From: JBKQHQ01 sp052148715
GTDB taxonomy: Bacteria; Pseudomonadota; Alphaproteobacteria; Rhizobiales; Xanthobacteraceae
Assembly (NCBI GenBank): GCA_052148715.1
Contig: JBKQHQ010000114.1
Span: forward strand, 1-32,445
DNA: 32,445 nt
Reading direction: 5' to 3'
The translations under genes and the position numbers were made by a program. The notes under the pieces were generated by a model. It ran no database searches, had not been told where the DNA came from, and saw only the letters and a list, made by a program, of their open reading frames with translations. Of the stretch, positions 23,192 through 31,172 are shown in pieces (the stretch's first letter is position 1; each line of letters begins with the position of its first letter).

Positions 23192-24067
23192 CTATTCCTT
23201 GAATTCCGCCACGGCGGCAATGAGCCGCTCGATGTCTTCCGGCCGTGACAGGCGGTGATCGCCACCCTTCACCAGCGTGAGCACGACATCATCACGCCCG
23301 ATCCGCGAGACGAGCTCAACCGCGTGCTGCCAGGGCACGTCCTTGTCCTGTACGCCTTGCAGAATACGTACAGGACAGCCGGTTTCGATCAAACCGCCGA
23401 GCAGGAGGTGCGAACGCGCCTCCTCGATCAACCCCTTAGTAATGAGGTGAGGCTCGTCCGAATACGGGCTGGGCCGGGCCCAAACCCCATTCCTCTCGAT
23501 CTCCTGCTTCACCGCGGCGGGAAACCGCCTCCACATCAGCTCCTCGGTGAAATCAACCGCGGGGGCGATCAGCACGAGGCCCGAAATTGACGCCGCTCGC
23601 GCGTCCTGCCCGGCACTCTCCGATGGTTCTGCTGCATTTTCCGCAAGAGGTGCGGATTCCGTCATTCTTGAGAACGCGCGCAGCTCCCGCAGCATAAGAA
23701 GCGCCAGCCAACCGCCCATCGAAGAGCCGACCACGACCTGGGGTCCGCGGCAAAAGGTGGTGAAGACCGCGGTGCTCTCCGTCAGCCAGCGGCCGATCGT
23801 GCCTGCGACGAAATCGCCGCCCGATTCGCCGTGGCCGGAATAATCGAAACGCGTGCAGGCGCGCCCCTGCTCCGCCGCCCAACGGTCGAGCGCCTGTGCC
23901 TTGATCCCCTGCATGTCGGATTTGAATCCGCCCAGCCACAGCAAGCCGGGCGCGCGCCCTTGGCGATGGCGGACCGCGATCGGCCGGAGATCGGCGCCGA
24001 CCCCGACATTGAGGTATTGCGGGACATTCTGAGGTATCATTAGGGCACGGAGTTCTGCAGATGGCAT
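23192..24067 (-). CDS. Alpha/beta hydrolase, ABHD10-like
   Basis: A 291-residue alpha/beta-hydrolase. Conserved blocks are LLWLGGFKSDMQG (about 42-54), the CTRFDYSGHGESGG strand (about 71-84), the nucleophile elbow VVGSSMGGW (S116), LQGVQDKDVPW with the acid Asp and GGDHRLSRPED with the catalytic His. The first two blocks are typical of the family containing the mitochondrial acyl-thioesterase ABHD10, so a serine esterase or deacylase is likely; the substrate is unknown. A Ser/Ala/Glu-rich insert lies at about 132-156. The start may be 24067 or the ATG at 24040 (MIPQNVP); neither has a strong ribosome site. It diverges from infC across 257 bp in which I see no clear promoter. Confidence 0.83.
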   Translation of the reverse strand: MPSAELRALMIPQNVPQYLNVGVGADLRPIAVRHRQGRAPGLLWLGGFKSDMQGIKAQALDRWAAEQGRACTRFDYSGHGESGGDFVAGTIGRWLTESTAVFTTFCRGPQVVVGSSMGGWLALLMLRELRAFSRMTESAPLAENAAEPSESAGQDARAASISGLVLIAPAVDFTEELMWRRFPAAVKQEIERNGVWARPSPYSDEPHLITKGLIEEARSHLLLGGLIETGCPVRILQGVQDKDVPWQHAVELVSRIGRDDVVLTLVKGGDHRLSRPEDIERLIAAVAEFKE

Positions 24068-24324
24068 GCCGTCGCGTACATGGCACTATGGCGGAGACCG
24101 ACGGCGAAAGCACGTCAACGGCTGTGTCCGGCAGGGCGCACTCGCGGGCAGATCGCACTATGCCGTATTGCATGAGTTGACTTATTGAGCGTTTCTACCG
24201 ATCTTTATTTGTTCCAAGGTGTGGATCGCCCGACGCCCACGCGCGTTATAAGGGCTGACCGCAAGGGATGCGCCATCTGCATCCTGCACCGCGGACTGTC
24301 GCAACAGCAGAGGAGATCTAGGCC

Positions 24325-24864
24325 ATTCGTCGTCCCATGAGAGCCCCCCAACCGGTCCAGAAGGACGGACCGCGCATCAACGAGGAGATCCGCTCCCGCG
24401 AGGTACAGCTGATCGATCAAGACGGCACCAACCACGGTGTCGTCGAATTCCGAGCCGCGATGGCTCTGGCCACCCAGGCCGGCCTCGACCTGGTGGAGAT
24501 TGCCCCCAATTCGGTCCCGCCGGTCTGCAAGATTCTCGATTTCGGCAAGTACAAATATCAGGCGCAGAAGAAAGCCGCCGAAGCCCGCAAGAAGCAAAAG
24601 GTCGTCGAAATCAAGGAGATCAAGCTCCGGCCGATGATCGACGACCACGATTACGACGTCAAAATGCGCTCGATGCGACGCTTCTTCGAAGAGGGCGACA
24701 AGGTCAAGGTGACCCTGCGCTTCCGCGGTCGCGAGATGGCGCACCAAGAGCTGGGCACACAACTGCTGGAGCGGGTGCGCACCGACACGTCGACGCTCGC
24801 CAAGGTCGAGCAGGAGCCCAAATTCGAAGGCCGGCAAATGATCATGGTGCTGGCGCCACGTTGA
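24325..24864 (+). CDS. infC: Translation initiation factor IF-3, ATT start
   Basis: IF-3 binds the 30S subunit, prevents premature 50S joining and proofreads initiator tRNA and the start codon. The N-domain has GPRINEEIRSREVQLID and LDLVEIAPNSVPPVCKI; the linker is Lys-rich (YKYQAQKKAAEARKKQK); the C-domain has IKEIKLRP and KVTLRFRGREMAH. The start is taken as ATT at 24325, 9 nt after AGGAG (24311-24315), giving 179 residues beginning RRPMRAP. The next in-frame ATG (24337) is 21 nt from that site. Rhizobial IF-3 proteins begin with RRP-type sequence, and infC is the classic gene with a discriminated AUU start, used for autoregulation by IF-3. First gene of the infC-rpmI-rplT-pheST cluster. 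Confidence 0.95.
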   Translation: MRRPMRAPQPVQKDGPRINEEIRSREVQLIDQDGTNHGVVEFRAAMALATQAGLDLVEIAPNSVPPVCKILDFGKYKYQAQKKAAEARKKQKVVEIKEIKLRPMIDDHDYDVKMRSMRRFFEEGDKVKVTLRFRGREMAHQELGTQLLERVRTDTSTLAKVEQEPKFEGRQMIMVLAPR

Positions 24865-24877
24865 TGGCACCGGAGGG

Positions 24878-24923
24878 TCAGGTGTCGGTCGGGATCAGCT
24901 CGGCAAAACCGACGGACCCCTGA
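24878..24923 (+). repeat. Nested stem-loop after infC
   Basis: GTCGGT (24884-24889) pairs with ACCGAC (24908-24913), enclosed by TCAGG (24878-24882) and CCTGA (24919-24923). It begins 14 nt after the infC stop. It may be an attenuator or part of the rpmI leader; no T run follows. Confidence 0.4.
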
Positions 24924-25081
24924 GTCCGGCCTCAGAGTCGGGCGCCCAAGGCCTGGCCACCTGGTTGCCAAGCCATACCGCTTCTGGCATAACGCGCGCC
25001 TCTCGTCGCCCGGCCGAAGGGCTGCCGTGGCGGCGTGACTGCTCAATCAAGAGCCAAGCTCATTCGTGAGCGCCATTGCGG

Positions 25082-25112
25082 CGGACGGGGCCTTTGCGGC
25101 CCAACACGTCCG
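25082..25112 (+). promoter_or_regulatory. Leader hairpin upstream of rpmI, possible autoregulatory site
   Basis: CGGACG (25082-25087) pairs with CGTCCG (25107-25112). Inside it GGGCC (25088-25092) pairs with GGCCC (25098-25102), leaving AACA as an internal bulge. The stem ends 8 nt before the rpmI ribosome site AGGAG (25121-25125). In other bacteria L20 represses its own operon through rpmI leader structure; this hairpin is a candidate equivalent. No other gene is seen in the 267-bp infC-rpmI gap. Confidence 0.4.
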
Positions 25113-25131
25113 GCCGTCTCAGGAGAGCCAA

Positions 25132-25332
25132 ATGCCCAAGATCAAGACCAAGTCGGGCGCGAAGAAGCGCTTCAAAATCACTGGCAGCGGCAAAGTGATG
25201 TCGTCCCAGGCCGGCAAGCGTCACGGCATGATCAAGCGGACCAACAAACAAATCCGCAATCACCGCGGCACGCGGGTGATGTTCAAGGCCGACGGCGAGA
25301 ACGTCAAAAAGTTTTTCCTGCCCAACGGCTGA
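25132..25332 (+). CDS. rpmI: 50S ribosomal protein L35
   Basis: A 66-residue basic protein, L35 of the large subunit. MPKIKTKSGAKKRFK at the N-terminus, then ITGSGKV and KRTNKQIRNHRG are diagnostic. AGGAG precedes the ATG by 6 nt, so this start is secure although the frame is open to 25066. It precedes rplT by 33 bp, the universal L35-L20 pair, and is probably subject to L20-mediated feedback. Confidence 0.97.
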   Translation: MPKIKTKSGAKKRFKITGSGKVMSSQAGKRHGMIKRTNKQIRNHRGTRVMFKADGENVKKFFLPNG

Positions 25333-25365
25333 TCGCCTGGGTGCCAGCATAGAAGGAGATCAGTC

Positions 25366-25722
25366 ATGGCTCGCGTCAAGCGTGGCGTCACCGGGCATGC
25401 CAAACACAAGAAGGTCCTCAAAGCCGCCAAAGGCTTTTACGGACGGCGCAAGAACACGATCCGTGTTGCCAAACAGGCGGTCGAAAAGGCGAACCAATAC
25501 GCCTATCGCGACCGCAAGCGCCGCAAGCGCACGTTCCGCGCCCTGTGGGTGCAGCGGCTCAACGCCGCGGTGCGGCCGTTCGGGTTGAACTACAGCCGCT
25601 TCATCGACGGCCTCGGCAAGGCTGGCGTGGTGGTCGACCGCAAGGTCCTCTCGGATCTTGCCATTCATGAGCCGACCGCGTTCCAGGCAATCGTCGAGCA
25701 GGCGAAGGCCGCACTCGCCTGA
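25366..25722 (+). CDS. rplT: 50S ribosomal protein L20
   Basis: A 118-residue L20, needed early in 50S assembly and the usual autorepressor of the rpmI-rplT operon. MARVKRGVTGHAKHKKVLK, GFYGRRKNTIRVAKQAVEKA and the globular C-domain with LNYSRFIDGL are canonical, and the length is standard. AAGGAGAT lies 7-8 nt before the ATG. pheS follows after 88 bp. Confidence 0.98.
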   Translation: MARVKRGVTGHAKHKKVLKAAKGFYGRRKNTIRVAKQAVEKANQYAYRDRKRRKRTFRALWVQRLNAAVRPFGLNYSRFIDGLGKAGVVVDRKVLSDLAIHEPTAFQAIVEQAKAALA

Positions 25723-25791
25723 GGCTCTTCCGATGACCCGCTAGATTGCGCCGCGAGCGCGGATGCCCCGACCCGGCAGGGCAGCCGCCTC

Positions 25792-25804
25792 GCAGCCGGG
25801 CTGC
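25792..25804. repeat. GC-rich palindrome in place of a pheS ribosome site
   Basis: GCAGCC-G-GGCTGC, a 6+1+6 inverted repeat ending 6 nt before the pheS ATG. No purine-rich ribosome site is visible there, so initiation of pheS may depend on the surrounding structure or on coupling. Confidence 0.35.
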
Positions 25805-25810
25805 TTTGCA

Positions 25811-26893
25811 ATGACCGATCTTGGCCAACTCGAAACCGAAACCCTTGCCGCGATGGCCGCTGCCTCCGATGAGGCGGCGCTCGAGGCCGTGCGGGTCGCC
25901 GCTTTGGGAAAGAAGGGCAGCGTTTCCGAGCTCCTGAAAACACTCGGGTCGATGTCCCCCGAGGAGCGCAAGGAAAAGGGACCGCTGATCAACGGACTCA
26001 AGGACCGGTTGAACGCAGCGCTCGCCGCGCGGCGGGAGGAGTTGAAGGCTGCCCTGCTCGACGCCCGACTCAACACCGAAACCGTCGACGTCACCTTGCC
26101 GGTGCGCGAGAGCCCGACGGAGATCGGCCGCATTCATCCAATCAGCCAGGTGATCGACGAGTTGACCGCGATCTTCGCCGATATGGGTTTTGCGGTTGCC
26201 GAAGGCCCCGACATCGAGACCGACGACAACAATTTCACCATGTTGAACACACCCGTCGGCCATCCGGCGCGCGAGATGCACGACACGTTCTTCTTCCCGC
26301 CGCAGCCCGACGGTTCACGCCTGCTGTTGCGCAGCCACACCTCGACCGTGCAGGTGCGCACCATGCTGACGCACAAGCCGCCGATCCGCATCATCACGCC
26401 CGGCCGCGTCTACCGGCGCGACTGGGACCAAACCCACACGCCGATGTTTCATCAGGTGGAGGGGCTCGTCATCGACAAGAGCGTGCATCTCGGCCACCTG
26501 AAATGGATCCTTGAGGAATTCTGCAAGGCCTTCTTCGAGGTCGATCAGGTTAAGATGCGCTTCCGACCCTCGTTCTTCCCGTTCACAGAACCATCGCTCG
26601 AGCTCGACATCCAGTGCCGGCGCGACAAGGACGAGCTCCGGTTCGGCGAAGGCGAGGATTGGCTGGAGATTCTTGGCTGCGGCATGGTGCATCCGAACGT
26701 GCTGAAGAATTGCGGCCTCGATCCGGACGAGTACCAGGGCTTCGCCTGGGGGATGGGCATCGACCGCATCGCCATGCTCAAATACGGCATGCCGGACTTG
26801 CGCATGTTCTACGACGCCGATCTGCGCTGGCTCTCCCATTACGGCTTCCGCCCCCTCGACATTCCCACCCTCGCCGGCGGGTTGAGCCCATGA
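25811..26893 (+). CDS. pheS: Phenylalanyl-tRNA synthetase alpha subunit
   Basis: A 360-residue class II synthetase catalytic subunit; with PheT it forms the alpha2-beta2 enzyme that charges tRNA-Phe. The N-terminal coiled-coil region (about 1-85) is followed by GRIHPISQVIDELTAIF and DTFFFPPQ. Motif 2 is RPSFFPFTEPSLELDI and motif 3 is GFAWGMGIDRIAMLKYG. The start at 25811 (MTDLGQLE) gives standard length; the frame is open to 25763, but the extra residues are not family-like. Separated from pheT by 163 bp containing a REP-like hairpin. Confidence 0.97.
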   Translation: MTDLGQLETETLAAMAAASDEAALEAVRVAALGKKGSVSELLKTLGSMSPEERKEKGPLINGLKDRLNAALAARREELKAALLDARLNTETVDVTLPVRESPTEIGRIHPISQVIDELTAIFADMGFAVAEGPDIETDDNNFTMLNTPVGHPAREMHDTFFFPPQPDGSRLLLRSHTSTVQVRTMLTHKPPIRIITPGRVYRRDWDQTHTPMFHQVEGLVIDKSVHLGHLKWILEEFCKAFFEVDQVKMRFRPSFFPFTEPSLELDIQCRRDKDELRFGEGEDWLEILGCGMVHPNVLKNCGLDPDEYQGFAWGMGIDRIAMLKYGMPDLRMFYDADLRWLSHYGFRPLDIPTLAGGLSP

Positions 26894-26944
26894 CCAAGCA
26901 GCATCTAACACATGAGCGCCGATCGCGCCGCGAGCACAGCGCGT

Positions 26945-26980
26945 CCCCTCCCCCGCAAGCGTCCGCAAGCGGGGGAGGGA
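26945..26980. repeat. REP-like palindrome between pheS and pheT
   Basis: CCCTCCCCCGC (26946-26956) and GCGGGGGAGGG (26969-26979) form an 11-bp perfect stem around AAGCGTCCGCAA. The core CCGCAAGCG is present twice in tandem, so it looks like a CCCTCCCCCGCAAGCGGGGGAGGG-type extragenic palindrome with an internal duplication. Such elements are common between genes in Bradyrhizobium relatives. It may stabilise pheS mRNA. Confidence 0.6.
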
Positions 26981-27056
26981 CTCGTCCTGCGCAAGAACCA
27001 GAGCCATCACCTACAGGTGAGCCGGACTGGGCGAACCCAAGTGGATCGCGCGCATG

Positions 27057-29474
27057 ATGAAATTCACGCTCGCGTGGCTCAAGGAGCATCTCGAGACTGA
27101 CGCCTCGCTCGACGCCATCGTCGACAAGCTGACCATGATCGGGCTTGAGGTCGAGCGGGTCGAGGACAAGGCCAAGGAGCTCGCGCCGTTCAAGGTGGCA
27201 TCGGTCACCTCCGCCGAAAAGCATCCCAACGCCGACAAGCTGCGCGTGTGCATGGTCAACCTCGGTGACAGCAAGCCGATCCAGGTCGTGTGCGGCGCGC
27301 CGAACGCACGCGCCGGCATGAAGGGCGTCTTCGCGCCGCCCGGCACGCACATCCCCGGCACCGGCCTCGACCTAAAAGTCGGCAACATCCGCGGCGTCGA
27401 GAGCCGCGGCATGTTGTGCTCGGCGCGCGAGCTTGGCCTCGGCGACGATCACACCGGGATCATCGATCTGCCGGCGGATGCGCCGGTGGGCAAACCGTTC
27501 GCCGAGTTTTTGGGCCTCGCCGATCCGGTGATCGAGATCAATCTCACGCCCAACCGCAGCGACTGCACGGGCGTGCGCGGCATCGCCCGCGACCTCGCGG
27601 CGGCCGACATGGGCAAGCTCAAGGAGCGCGCGCCGAAGGCGATCGAGGGGGCATTCCCCTGCCCGGTCGCGGTCAAGCTCGACTTCGGCGATACGCCCTC
27701 ACTGTGCCCGGGCTTTGCGCTCCGGCTCGTGCGCGGCGTCAGTAACGGTCCCTCCCCCGAATGGCTGGCGCGCCGGCTGACCGCGATCGGCTTGCGTCCG
27801 ATCAATACGCTGGTCGACATCACAAACTTCATCACCTTCGATCGGGGGCGTCCGTTGCATGTGTTCGACGCCGCCAAGGTGCACGGCAATCTGACCGTGC
27901 GGCGCGCGCAAGCAGGCGAGCAACTGTTGGCGCTCGATGGGCGCACGTATGCGCTCGATCCGAGCATATGCGTGATTGCCGACGATCGCGGCGTCGAGTC
28001 GCTCGCCGGCGTCATGGGCGGCGAGGCGACCGGGTGCGGCGAGACGACGACCGACGTCCTGATCGAATCCGCCTTGTGGGTGCCTCTCAATATCGCGCAG
28101 ACCGGCCGCAAGCTCGGTATTCAGAGCGATGCCCGCTATCGGTTCGAGCGCGGCGTCGATCCTGCCTTGATGGTACCGGGGCTCGACCTCGCCACGCACA
28201 TGGTGCTCGATCTGTGCGGAGGCACACCCTCCGAACGCATCGTCGTCGGAGACACGCACGGAGAGGAGCGGGTGATTGAGTTCCCGCTCGCTACGTTGAA
28301 GCGGCTCGCCGGCCTCGAGATTCCGTTCCCCGAGCTGCGCGGCGTGCTCAGTCGTCTTGGTTTTTTTGTCGCCGGGCAGGGTAACGTCGTGAAGGTTGCC
28401 GTGCCGTCGTGGCGCCCCGATGTGCACAGCAGCGCCGATGTCGTCGAGGAAGTGGTGCGCATCATTGGAGTCGACCGGGTTGCGGCGACACCGTTCGATC
28501 GCGGGGCGGCGCCGCGCAAGCCCGTGCTGACGCCGATCCAGGTGCGCACCCGCAAGGTCAAGCGCGCGCTCGCGGCACGCGGCTTCGTCGAAGCCGTGAC
28601 GTGGTCCTTCGTCCCGAAACTTAATGCCGAGCTGTTCGGCGGCGGTCGGCCCGAGCTGGCGCTCACCAATCCGATCGCCGCCGATCTCTCGGATATGCGG
28701 CCGGCGCTGATCCCCGGCCTCGTCGCCGCGGCGCAACGCAACGCCGATCGCGGCTTGGGCGACATCGCCTTGTTCGAGGTCGGCCAGGTGTTCAGGAGCG
28801 ATCAGCCGAGCGGCCAAATCACGGCTGCCGCCGGCGTGCGGCGGGCTCGCGCCAAGGCTTCCGGTATCGGCCGCCATTGGTCGAACGGCACCGGCGAGGT
28901 CGACGCGTTCGACGCGAAAGGCGATGCGCTTGCCATGCTCAGCGCCGCCGGCGCGCCCGCACAAGCGCTGCAGGTCGTTCCGGGCGGACCCTCTTGGTTC
29001 CATCCGGGCCGCTCCGGAACGATCCAGATCGGACCGCAGAACGTGCTCGGCGCATTCGGCGAGTTGCACCCGCGCGTGCTCGAGGCCCTCAAGGCCGACG
29101 GACCGCTGGTAGCCTTCGAGTTGGTCTTGGAGCGCATTCCCGAGCCGAAGGCAAAGCCGACGCGGCAGAAACCGCCCCTCGACCTTTCGCCGTTCCAACC
29201 GGTTGAGCGCGATTTCGCTTTCGTCGTGGATCGCAATGTCAAAGCCGGCGAGATCGTGCGGGCTGCACTTTCGGTCGACCGCAAGCTGATCAGCGGCATC
29301 ACGGTATTCGACGTCTATGAAGGCAAGGGCATCGATCCAGGCAAGAAGTCGATCGCGATCGCCGTGACCCTGCAGCCCCGCGAGCGCACGATGACGGACG
29401 AGGAGATCGAGGCGATCGGCGCGAAGATCATCGCCGCAGTCGGCAAGCACGCCGGGGGCGTGTTGCGGGCGTAA
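27057..29474 (+). CDS. pheT: Phenylalanyl-tRNA synthetase beta subunit
   Basis: An 805-residue beta subunit with full bacterial architecture. MKFTLAWLKEHL is followed by the EMAP-like tRNA-binding domain (about 40-150, VCGAPNARAGMKGVFAPPGT). The B3/4 editing region (about 210-390) has RPINTLVDITNF and SDARYRFERGVDP. Next come the B5 domain (about 400-475), the catalytic-like domain and the C-terminal anticodon-binding FDX-ACB domain (about 710-805, PVERDFAFVVDRNV). Two ATGs are adjacent (27054 and 27057); the second matches the family N-terminus. No ribosome site is clear, so translation may rely on pheS. It converges on the amine oxidase with 35 bp between. Confidence 0.97.
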   Translation: MKFTLAWLKEHLETDASLDAIVDKLTMIGLEVERVEDKAKELAPFKVASVTSAEKHPNADKLRVCMVNLGDSKPIQVVCGAPNARAGMKGVFAPPGTHIPGTGLDLKVGNIRGVESRGMLCSARELGLGDDHTGIIDLPADAPVGKPFAEFLGLADPVIEINLTPNRSDCTGVRGIARDLAAADMGKLKERAPKAIEGAFPCPVAVKLDFGDTPSLCPGFALRLVRGVSNGPSPEWLARRLTAIGLRPINTLVDITNFITFDRGRPLHVFDAAKVHGNLTVRRAQAGEQLLALDGRTYALDPSICVIADDRGVESLAGVMGGEATGCGETTTDVLIESALWVPLNIAQTGRKLGIQSDARYRFERGVDPALMVPGLDLATHMVLDLCGGTPSERIVVGDTHGEERVIEFPLATLKRLAGLEIPFPELRGVLSRLGFFVAGQGNVVKVAVPSWRPDVHSSADVVEEVVRIIGVDRVAATPFDRGAAPRKPVLTPIQVRTRKVKRALAARGFVEAVTWSFVPKLNAELFGGGRPELALTNPIAADLSDMRPALIPGLVAAAQRNADRGLGDIALFEVGQVFRSDQPSGQITAAAGVRRARAKASGIGRHWSNGTGEVDAFDAKGDALAMLSAAGAPAQALQVVPGGPSWFHPGRSGTIQIGPQNVLGAFGELHPRVLEALKADGPLVAFELVLERIPEPKAKPTRQKPPLDLSPFQPVERDFAFVVDRNVKAGEIVRAALSVDRKLISGITVFDVYEGKGIDPGKKSIAIAVTLQPRERTMTDEEIEAIGAKIIAAVGKHAGGVLRA

Positions 29475-29485
29475 CAGGCACGGGA

Positions 29486-29506
29486 AGTCAGAGATCAGAG
29501 GTCAGG
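29486..29506. repeat. Tandem heptamers at convergent junction 3
   Basis: AGTCAGA-GATCAGA-GGTCAGG, three 7-bp units of consensus RRTCAGN lying in the 35-bp gap between the pheT stop and the amine oxidase stop. Same repeat family as at 20286 and 23166. Confidence 0.6.
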
Positions 29507-29509
29507 TTG

Positions 29510-30880
29510 TCACCGCCGGTGCCGGCGCGTCGAGGCGGGACTCTCCTCTTCCAGCTCCGGCAGTGCGCCGATCCGGCGCAAGGCGGCTTCGGCGGCCCGT
29601 TCGCCTGATTCCCATGCACCGCCGACCGTACCCCATAACGTCTCGTGCACGGCCTCGCCGGCGAACCAGATGCGGCCGTTGAGCGGTTCCATCAGAGCGC
29701 GCCGTGCCGGCTGACCGCCCGGAGCCGCAGCCGAGAAGGCGCCGAGCACGAACGGCTCGTCGTTCCAGTGCGTCGCATGCGAACGCGTCGCCGCTTTCCT
29801 GATGTCGTTGCCGTAAAGACCGCTGAGCCAGTCGAGTGCGAACGCTACCATGGCGCTGTCGCCCTGGGCGGATAACTCCCGGCCAAAGCGGCCGGCGACG
29901 TCGACGATGCAAAGGTTGCTGCCGGAAATGTTGGCGAGGAGAGCGGCGGTGCGGACATTTTCCGATTTCTCGAATACCAGCTCGTCGCGCTGAAGGCCAA
30001 GCGGATTGCCGGTAAGCTCCAGCGTTACGTGGTCGTAGCTGCCGAGCTTGAGCTTCCCTAAGGCATCGAGCACGCGCCGTGGAAGCTCCGGGTCGAATTT
30101 GATGCGCTCGGCCGCGAGCACGTTGGTCGATACGGTGACAATGGCGGCTCGCGCACTGAAGTGTCCCTTGCTGGTCTGGACGCTCAAGCCGCGGCCCCCC
30201 TCGATGTACGTGACCGGCGTCCCGAGCTGGATCGGTAGACCTTCGGCGAGCTTGGCCAGCAGCGCGCCGTACCCCTGACGGCAGAACGAATCCATGTCGC
30301 GCTCGCCCGACTTCGCGAAATCCATGACGGAGACCTCGCTCAGGTCCTTGCCGCAACCGAACGGCCCCAGCACGAATTCGATGGTGGCGCGGAATGTACC
30401 GAGGTCCTTCGGCAGCGCCTGCGCGCACGAAATGTCGGTCTTGCCGTGAGCGGCCTCGTCGATCGCGCGGTTGGTGCGCGCCAAGGCGGCGAGGTACTCC
30501 TCCATCTCACCCTCGCGCCCATTGCGGCGGCCGACCCGCAACCGCTGTCCCGGTGCGGCCGGATAGATGTCAAAGCCGGACTGCGGCGCAAGCTTCGCCA
30601 CCGGATTGATGTCCGGCATGTGGATCCAGTGCGCGCCGCGGTCGTAGGGTACGCCGAACATGCGGGTATCAGTGACGCAGCGCCCCCCGACCCGCTCGGT
30701 TGCCTCGATCACGACGCAGCGCCGGCCGGCGGCGCCGATCCGCCGCGCCGCCGCAATGCCTGCGGCGCCCGCACCGACAACGACAATGTCGACCTCGCCC
30801 GATGCCGGCACGGCGGCAAGCGAGCGATTGGCCGCGAGGGCGGCCGATCCGGCAAGAAGCGAACGGCGGGTCAAGAGCAT
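29510..30880 (-). CDS. Tat-exported flavin amine oxidase family protein
   Basis: A 456-residue FAD-dependent oxidase of the monoamine oxidase/phytoene desaturase superfamily. The N-terminus has a twin-arginine type signal (TRRSLLAGSAALAA, about 4-17), so it is exported folded with FAD. The dinucleotide motif VVVGAGAAG is at about 33-41, followed by EATERVGGRC and DRGAHWIH. The C-terminal FAD signature is IWFAGEAVHETLWGTVGGAWESGERAA. Amine or amino-acid oxidation releasing peroxide is the family reaction; the substrate is unknown. ATG 30880 is chosen; TTG 30889 would add three residues and lies nearer an AAGG. The gene stands alone, divergent from the EI24-like gene. Confidence 0.87.
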   Translation of the reverse strand: MLLTRRSLLAGSAALAANRSLAAVPASGEVDIVVVGAGAAGIAAARRIGAAGRRCVVIEATERVGGRCVTDTRMFGVPYDRGAHWIHMPDINPVAKLAPQSGFDIYPAAPGQRLRVGRRNGREGEMEEYLAALARTNRAIDEAAHGKTDISCAQALPKDLGTFRATIEFVLGPFGCGKDLSEVSVMDFAKSGERDMDSFCRQGYGALLAKLAEGLPIQLGTPVTYIEGGRGLSVQTSKGHFSARAAIVTVSTNVLAAERIKFDPELPRRVLDALGKLKLGSYDHVTLELTGNPLGLQRDELVFEKSENVRTAALLANISGSNLCIVDVAGRFGRELSAQGDSAMVAFALDWLSGLYGNDIRKAATRSHATHWNDEPFVLGAFSAAAPGGQPARRALMEPLNGRIWFAGEAVHETLWGTVGGAWESGERAAEAALRRIGALPELEEESPASTRRHRR

Positions 30881-31172
30881 GGTTTCCAATTGCCTTCGCG
30901 TGCGCTCATGCGCTTATTCAACTTTCGTTTGTGGCGAATGCTGTCAGGCCAGTCGTTCTCCCTGGCCGGCTTCCTAGCCGAACCCAGCAAGCTCTGGAAC
31001 CAAAGTGCAAGGACTTTTGACTAAACCTGCAGACGACGGGAACAAGGCGCCTGGTCGAGGCCGCGGGCAGGGCGTCGCAGAAATAGCTCCAGCCGCGACA
31101 TTGGGACCCGGGGGCGCCGCTTGTGCGCACCGTTGTGGCTCGTTACCTCTGCGCGACCGCAGGGACGAAGAA

